64,000 nt of DNA from Streptomyces sp. R21 (GTDB lineage Bacteria; Actinomycetota; Actinomycetes; Streptomycetales; Streptomycetaceae). The position numbers were made by a program, and so were the translations under genes. This document shows positions 60,201-64,000 of this stretch, in pieces (positions within the stretch are counted from its first letter, which is position 1; every line of letters begins with the position of its first letter). The stretch covers positions 5,551,001 through 5,615,000 of the forward strand of contig NZ_CP163435.1 of NCBI RefSeq assembly GCF_041051975.1, read 5' to 3'. A model generated the notes under the pieces. That model made no database searches. It saw only the letters and a list, made by a program, of their open reading frames with translations, and was not told the DNA's origin.

Positions 60201-61067
60201 ATGCGCATACGTGCCACTGTGGCCGCCGTCTCCGGCGCCCTGGCTCTCTCCGCCTTCGTCGTGCCGGCCGCGCAGGCCGACAACGCCGCCCCGTCGTACA
60301 AGGCTGAGGCCTCGAAGGTGCTCGGCACCTCCGGCAAGACCGCGTTCAGCGCCACCACCGACACGGCGGACCTGGGCGTCACCTTCTCGAACCTCAAGAT
60401 CGCCAGTGCGGTCAAGGTCGGGACGACCAACCACGTCTCCACCACGGTCACCTACACGCTGACCCACGGCGCCGACTACGTCCTCAACTCGGACGACTAC
60501 GACAACGGCCCGCTCATCTACAAGGGTTCCGCCGACGCCCCCGACAACATGCTGTTCGGCGACGACGCGGCCACCTGCACCGCCACCTCGACGACGACGG
60601 CCAGCTGCAAGGGCCTCATCGACATCTACCCCGCCGACGGCGAGCTGCTCAACTCCGACTCGGGCACCTGGTCGGCCGGGGCCGTGGCACTCCAGTACAG
60701 CACCGACGACAGCTCGGCGACCTTCGGCCTCGGCAGCACCAAGGTCCAGCGCTACTCCAAGCTGACGGTCAACGCGGGCCCGGAGCCGGTCACCAAGGGC
60801 CGGACCATCACCTCCACCGGCAAGCTCTCGCGCGCCAACTGGGAGGACAACCTCTACCACGGCTACACCAACCAGCCGGTCAAGCTGCAGTTCCGCAAGG
60901 CGGGCACCAGCACGTACACCACCGTCAAGACGGTGACGTCGGACTCCACGGGCAACGTGAAGGCCACCGCCACCGCCGCCTCCGACGGCTACTGGCGCTT
61001 CAGCTTCGCCGGCACCACGACCACCCCGGCGGTCAACGCCACGGGTGACTACGTCGACGTGCGCTGA
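60201..61067 (+). CDS. Secreted protein, DUF5707-like, copy 2
   Basis: 288 residues. A signal peptide nearly identical to copy 1 (RIRATVAAVSGALALSAFVVPAAQA), then an unrelated or strongly diverged N-terminal domain (~30-180, DLGVTFSNLKIASAVKVGTTNHVSTTVTYTLTHGADY) and the same C-terminal ~105-residue beta module (SKLTVNAGPEPVTKGRTITSTGKLSRANWE...GDYVDVR). Tandem duplication with divergence of the middle domain. GGGGAA precedes the ATG as in copy 1. Function unknown. Confidence 0.85.
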   Translation: MRIRATVAAVSGALALSAFVVPAAQADNAAPSYKAEASKVLGTSGKTAFSATTDTADLGVTFSNLKIASAVKVGTTNHVSTTVTYTLTHGADYVLNSDDYDNGPLIYKGSADAPDNMLFGDDAATCTATSTTTASCKGLIDIYPADGELLNSDSGTWSAGAVALQYSTDDSSATFGLGSTKVQRYSKLTVNAGPEPVTKGRTITSTGKLSRANWEDNLYHGYTNQPVKLQFRKAGTSTYTTVKTVTSDSTGNVKATATAASDGYWRFSFAGTTTTPAVNATGDYVDVR

Positions 61068-61075
61068 CACACCCC

Positions 61076-61090
61076 GGGCCGTACAGGCCC
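61076..61090. terminator. Short hairpin between convergent genes
   Basis: GGGCC-GTACA-GGCCC; weak but well placed between stops at 61067 and 61090. Confidence 0.35.
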
Positions 61091-63495
61091 TAGGCAGGAA
61101 AGCGGCGGTCGACCAGCTTCCACAGGAGCTCCAGGGCGACCGCCGCCACGGCCGCGATGCCCACCGCGATCCACGGCATCGTCACGCCGACCAGCTTCAG
61201 CGCGAAGAAGTGCTGGAGCCCGGGCACGACCAGCACCAGCAGGAACGCGGCGCCCATCGAGGCCACCAGCACGACCCGCCACCAGGTGTACGGCCGCGCG
61301 ATGATCGCCAGCACCCACATGGAGATCAGGAAGAGCGTGAGCGTCGCCGCACTGGTCTCCGCGGCCAACGAGCCCTTGCCCGTGTAGTAGTGACGGGCGA
61401 TCAGGTACGTGACGAAGGTGGCGACCGCCGCCACGACGCCGCCCGGGATCGAGTAGCGCATCACCCGCCGTACGAAGTGGGGTTTCGCGCGCTCCTTGTT
61501 GGGCGCGAGAGCCAGGAAGAACGCCGGGACGCCGATCGTCAGGGTCGACAGCAGTGTCAAGTGGCGGGGCAGGAACGGGTATTCGACCTGCCAGCACACC
61601 ACCAGGACCGCCAGCAGCACCGAGTAGACCGTCTTCACCAGGAAGAGCGTCGCGACCCGGGTGATGTTGCCGATGACCCTGCGACCCTCCGCGACCACCG
61701 AAGGCAGCGTCGCGAAGCTGTTGTTGAGCAGCACGATCTGGGCGACCGCCCGGGTGGCCTCCGAGCCCGACCCCATCGACACGCCGATGTCGGCGTCCTT
61801 CAGGGCCAGTACGTCGTTCACGCCGTCGCCCGTCATCGCCACCGTGTGACCGCCCGACTGGAGCGCGCCCACCATGTCCCGCTTCTGCTGCGGGGTGACC
61901 CGCCCGAACACCGTGCCCTCGTCCAGCGCGAGCGCCATCTCCCGCTGGTCGGCGGGCAGCCCGCGCGCGTCCACCGTCTCGCCGACGAGCCCGAGCTTCC
62001 CGGCCACCGCGCCCACCGACACCGCGTTGTCGCCGGAGATCACCTTCGCCTTGACGTCCTGCTCGGCGAAGTAGCGCAGGGTTTCCGCCGCGTCCGGGCG
62101 CAGCCGCTGCTCAAGGACGACCAGCGCGGTGGGCCGGGCGGCTTCCCTGGCTTCGGGATCGTCGAGGTCCTTCGGGGTGCGGGCGAGCAGCAGCACCCGC
62201 AGCCCCGCCTCGTTGAGCCGCTCCGTCTCGGCGAGCGCGGGGTCGTCGGAGGCCAGAAGTACGTCGGGGGCGCCGAGGAGCCAGGTGCTGTTCTCCCCGT
62301 TGCCCTCGCTGAAGGACGCCCCGCTGTACTTACGGGCCGAGGAGAAGGGCAGCGACTCCGTGCACCGCCAGTCCTCGCTGTCCGGGTAGGCGTCGATGAT
62401 CGCCTTGAGGGAGGCGTTCGGCCGCGGGTCGGACTCGCCGAGCGAACCGAGGACCTTGCGTACGTAACTCTCGTCGGCGCCCTGGAGCGGCCGCAGCTCG
62501 GTGACGTCCATGCCGCCCTCGGTGAGCGTGCCCGTCTTGTCGAGGCAGACCGTGTCGATACGGGCGAGACCCTCGATGGCCGGCAGCTCCTGGACGAGGC
62601 ACTGCTTGCGCCCGAGCCGGATCACCCCGATCGCGAAGGCGACGCTCGTCAGCAGCACCAGACCCTCCGGGACCATCGGCACGATCCCGCCGACCGTCCG
62701 CGCCACCGAGTCCTTGAAGTCGTGTCCCTTGACCACCAGCTGGCTGATGACCAGGCCGATCGCGGTCGGGATCATCATCCACGTCACGTACTTGAGGATC
62801 GTGGAGATACCGGTCCGCAGCTCGGAGTGGACCAGCGTGAAGCGGGAGGCCTCCTCGGCGAGCTGCACCGCGTACGCCTCCCGGCCCACCTTCGTCGCCG
62901 TGAACGCGCCGCCGCCCGCGACCACGAAGCTGCCCGACATCACCTGGTCCCCGGGATGCTTGACGACCGGGTCGGCCTCACCGGTCAGCAGTGACTCGTC
63001 GATCTCCAGACCGTCGGCCTCGACGCACTCGCCGTCCACGACGATCTTGTCGCCGGGCCCGATCTCGATCAGATCCCCGAGGACGATCTCGGAGGTGCTG
63101 ATCGCCAGGGCGGTCCCGGCCCTGCGCACGGTCGGCTTCGCCTCACCGATCACCGCGAGCGAGTCCAGGGTCTGCTTGGCCCGCCACTCCTGGATGATCC
63201 CGATCCCGGTGTTGGCGATGATCACGTACCCGAACAGGCTGTCCTGGAACGGTGCCACGAACAGCATGACCAGCCAGAGCACACCGATGATCGCGTTGAA
63301 CCGCGTGAAGACGTTGGCGCGGACGATCTCCGACAGTGAGCGGCTGCTGCGCACGGGGACGTCGTTCACCTCGCCGCGCGCGATCCGTTCGGCCACCTCG
63401 GCGGCGGACAGTCCGGTGGCCTGCCCGGGGGAGGGGTCGGGCAGGGGTACGGGATGCACAGGATCGAGTTCGGCGCCCGCGTCTATGTGCGTCAT
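61090..63495 (-). CDS. P-type cation-transporting ATPase (CtpE-like)
   Basis: 801 residues. Actuator LLTGEADPV (TGE), phosphorylation site CLDKTGTLTEGG, MTGDGVNDVLALKDADIGVSMGSG hinge, PMVPEGLVLLTSVAFAIG in the M4 region, and about 8-10 membrane helices. No N-terminal heavy-metal-binding domain, and the M4 motif is PEGL rather than CPx, so it is not a heavy-metal pump. Overall closest, from memory, to mycobacterial CtpE, implicated in Ca2+ uptake and envelope integrity. Monocistronic; downstream of DUF2530 on the same strand. Confidence 0.9.
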   Translation of the reverse strand: MTHIDAGAELDPVHPVPLPDPSPGQATGLSAAEVAERIARGEVNDVPVRSSRSLSEIVRANVFTRFNAIIGVLWLVMLFVAPFQDSLFGYVIIANTGIGIIQEWRAKQTLDSLAVIGEAKPTVRRAGTALAISTSEIVLGDLIEIGPGDKIVVDGECVEADGLEIDESLLTGEADPVVKHPGDQVMSGSFVVAGGGAFTATKVGREAYAVQLAEEASRFTLVHSELRTGISTILKYVTWMMIPTAIGLVISQLVVKGHDFKDSVARTVGGIVPMVPEGLVLLTSVAFAIGVIRLGRKQCLVQELPAIEGLARIDTVCLDKTGTLTEGGMDVTELRPLQGADESYVRKVLGSLGESDPRPNASLKAIIDAYPDSEDWRCTESLPFSSARKYSGASFSEGNGENSTWLLGAPDVLLASDDPALAETERLNEAGLRVLLLARTPKDLDDPEAREAARPTALVVLEQRLRPDAAETLRYFAEQDVKAKVISGDNAVSVGAVAGKLGLVGETVDARGLPADQREMALALDEGTVFGRVTPQQKRDMVGALQSGGHTVAMTGDGVNDVLALKDADIGVSMGSGSEATRAVAQIVLLNNSFATLPSVVAEGRRVIGNITRVATLFLVKTVYSVLLAVLVVCWQVEYPFLPRHLTLLSTLTIGVPAFFLALAPNKERAKPHFVRRVMRYSIPGGVVAAVATFVTYLIARHYYTGKGSLAAETSAATLTLFLISMWVLAIIARPYTWWRVVLVASMGAAFLLVLVVPGLQHFFALKLVGVTMPWIAVGIAAVAAVALELLWKLVDRRFPA

Positions 63496-63607
63496 GGATT
63501 CGACGGTACGTGCGGAAATACGGCTTCACCTGCCGAGTGCCCCGAATATCCGACCAGGGGAGGAGGGGGAGGGGCCGGTGTGATGCCGTGGTCGTAGGGG
63601 AGGTGGG

Positions 63608-63886
63608 TCAATCCGCAGCGGGGGAGGGCCCGGCGTCCGCCTCCGCGGCGGCCCGCTTGAGCGCCGCGTCGCGCCCGCGGACGTACCAGACGCCGATCAG
63701 CCCGAGACCCCCGCCGGCCAGGCACGTCCACACCCACCAGGTGTGCCCGTGGTCGTCGAACCAGCCGTAGAACGGCAGCTGCACCAGGAAGAGGACGAAC
63801 CAGAGGATCGTGCCGCCCGTGATGGTGGCGACGACGGGGCCCTCCAGGGGCTCCGGCGCCTCGTGCTTGGGGGTCCACTTCGCCAT
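63608..63886 (-). CDS. DUF2530 membrane protein
   Basis: 92 residues with two transmembrane helices (TILWFVLFLVQLPFYGWFDD and WWVWTCLAGGGLGLIGVWYVRGRD), matching the small actinobacterial DUF2530 family (PEPLEGPVVATITGGTILWFV). ATG 63886 is chosen; a GTG two codons upstream is possible. No Shine-Dalgarno is evident, so it may be leaderless. Function unknown. Confidence 0.86.
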   Translation of the reverse strand: MAKWTPKHEAPEPLEGPVVATITGGTILWFVLFLVQLPFYGWFDDHGHTWWVWTCLAGGGLGLIGVWYVRGRDAALKRAAAEADAGPSPAAD

Positions 63887-64000
63887 GTGCACAGCTTACG
63901 AGGGTCACCTCGCTGGTCACTCCCGGGCTGGACCGCCCTTGTATACCAAGGGTCTACGCGCGGAGATAGCGATTTCGCACTCATATGTTCATACTGAAAC
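63887..64000. other. End of window, no gene seen
   Basis: 114 bp upstream of the DUF2530 gene. Contains CCTTG-TATAC-CAAGG (about 63939-63953), a small palindrome that could be an operator, and AT-rich sequence near the edge. Confidence 0.4.

Overview
The window is chromosomal DNA of a high-GC actinomycete, almost certainly a Streptomyces. Reasons: strong G/C third-position bias, frequent GTG/TTG starts, tandem CIRCE boxes before a groES-less groEL, futalosine-pathway menaquinone genes (mqnD, mqnB), a CdgB-type GAF-PAS-GGDEF cyclase, DasR-type dre boxes, GpgS/OtsA/OtsB, and several actinobacterial DUF families. The gene order from cdgB to mqnB resembles, from memory, the S. coelicolor SCO4280s-4320s core region. 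Most of the window is therefore core chromosome with a few lineage-specific insertions.

Layout. 1-1.2 kb: 3' part of an ECF sigma factor and a flavin reductase. 1.6-6.2 kb: a cdgB-like diguanylate cyclase and a membrane-anchored carbohydrate-binding protein, separated by an intact IscB nuclease gene with a structured RNA region directly upstream (HEARO/omega-RNA type). This is the most notable locus. 6.3-11.4 kb: amino-sugar metabolism (PfkB-type kinase, nagA, nagK, a dre cluster, an orphan sugar-binding lipoprotein). 11.4-15.1 kb: DUF3263, otsB, otsA, gpgS (trehalose and glucosyl-3-phosphoglycerate). 15.3-17.1 kb: a SAM-I riboswitch controlling a threonine synthase-like gene coupled to a ThiS/MoaD/CysO-type sulfur carrier, which suggests a sulfur or methionine role. 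17.5-22.8 kb: cold-shock protein, groEL with two CIRCE boxes, OYE-type reductase, MFS pump with a strong operator. 22.9-27.9 kb: an accessory-looking block in which two SecD-P1-like lipoproteins flank a Ser/Thr kinase and two unknown genes. 27.9-31.3 kb: MurNAc utilisation genes (EIIBC permease, murQ, RpiR regulator).

31.4-40 kb: small conserved genes, MDMPI/DinB-like proteins including a GNAT fusion, HD protein, two MFS pumps (one divergent from an ArsR regulator), cutC, and a secreted trypsin-like lipoprotein followed by an 18-bp tandem repeat. 40-49.2 kb: HelD-like helicase, XPB helicase and an XPB-N/Helicase_C_3-type partner, membrane proteins, and a long inverted repeat in a divergent intergenic region. 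49.2-54.2 kb: HAD phosphatase, CspA with a C-terminal extension, mqnD-mqnB, DUF2771 lipoprotein, MFS. 54.7-64 kb: DUF3027 protein, a sacsin-like GHKL ATPase, two paralogous secreted proteins with a duplicated leader, a CtpE-like P-type ATPase and a DUF2530 membrane protein.

Two themes recur: recovery of cell-wall amino sugars (nagK/nagA, murP/Q/R, dre boxes) and envelope or stress physiology (GroEL, cold-shock proteins, trehalose, secreted proteins). No tRNA, rRNA or CRISPR array was seen. All functional calls are by recognition of motifs and family resemblance; no database search was run.
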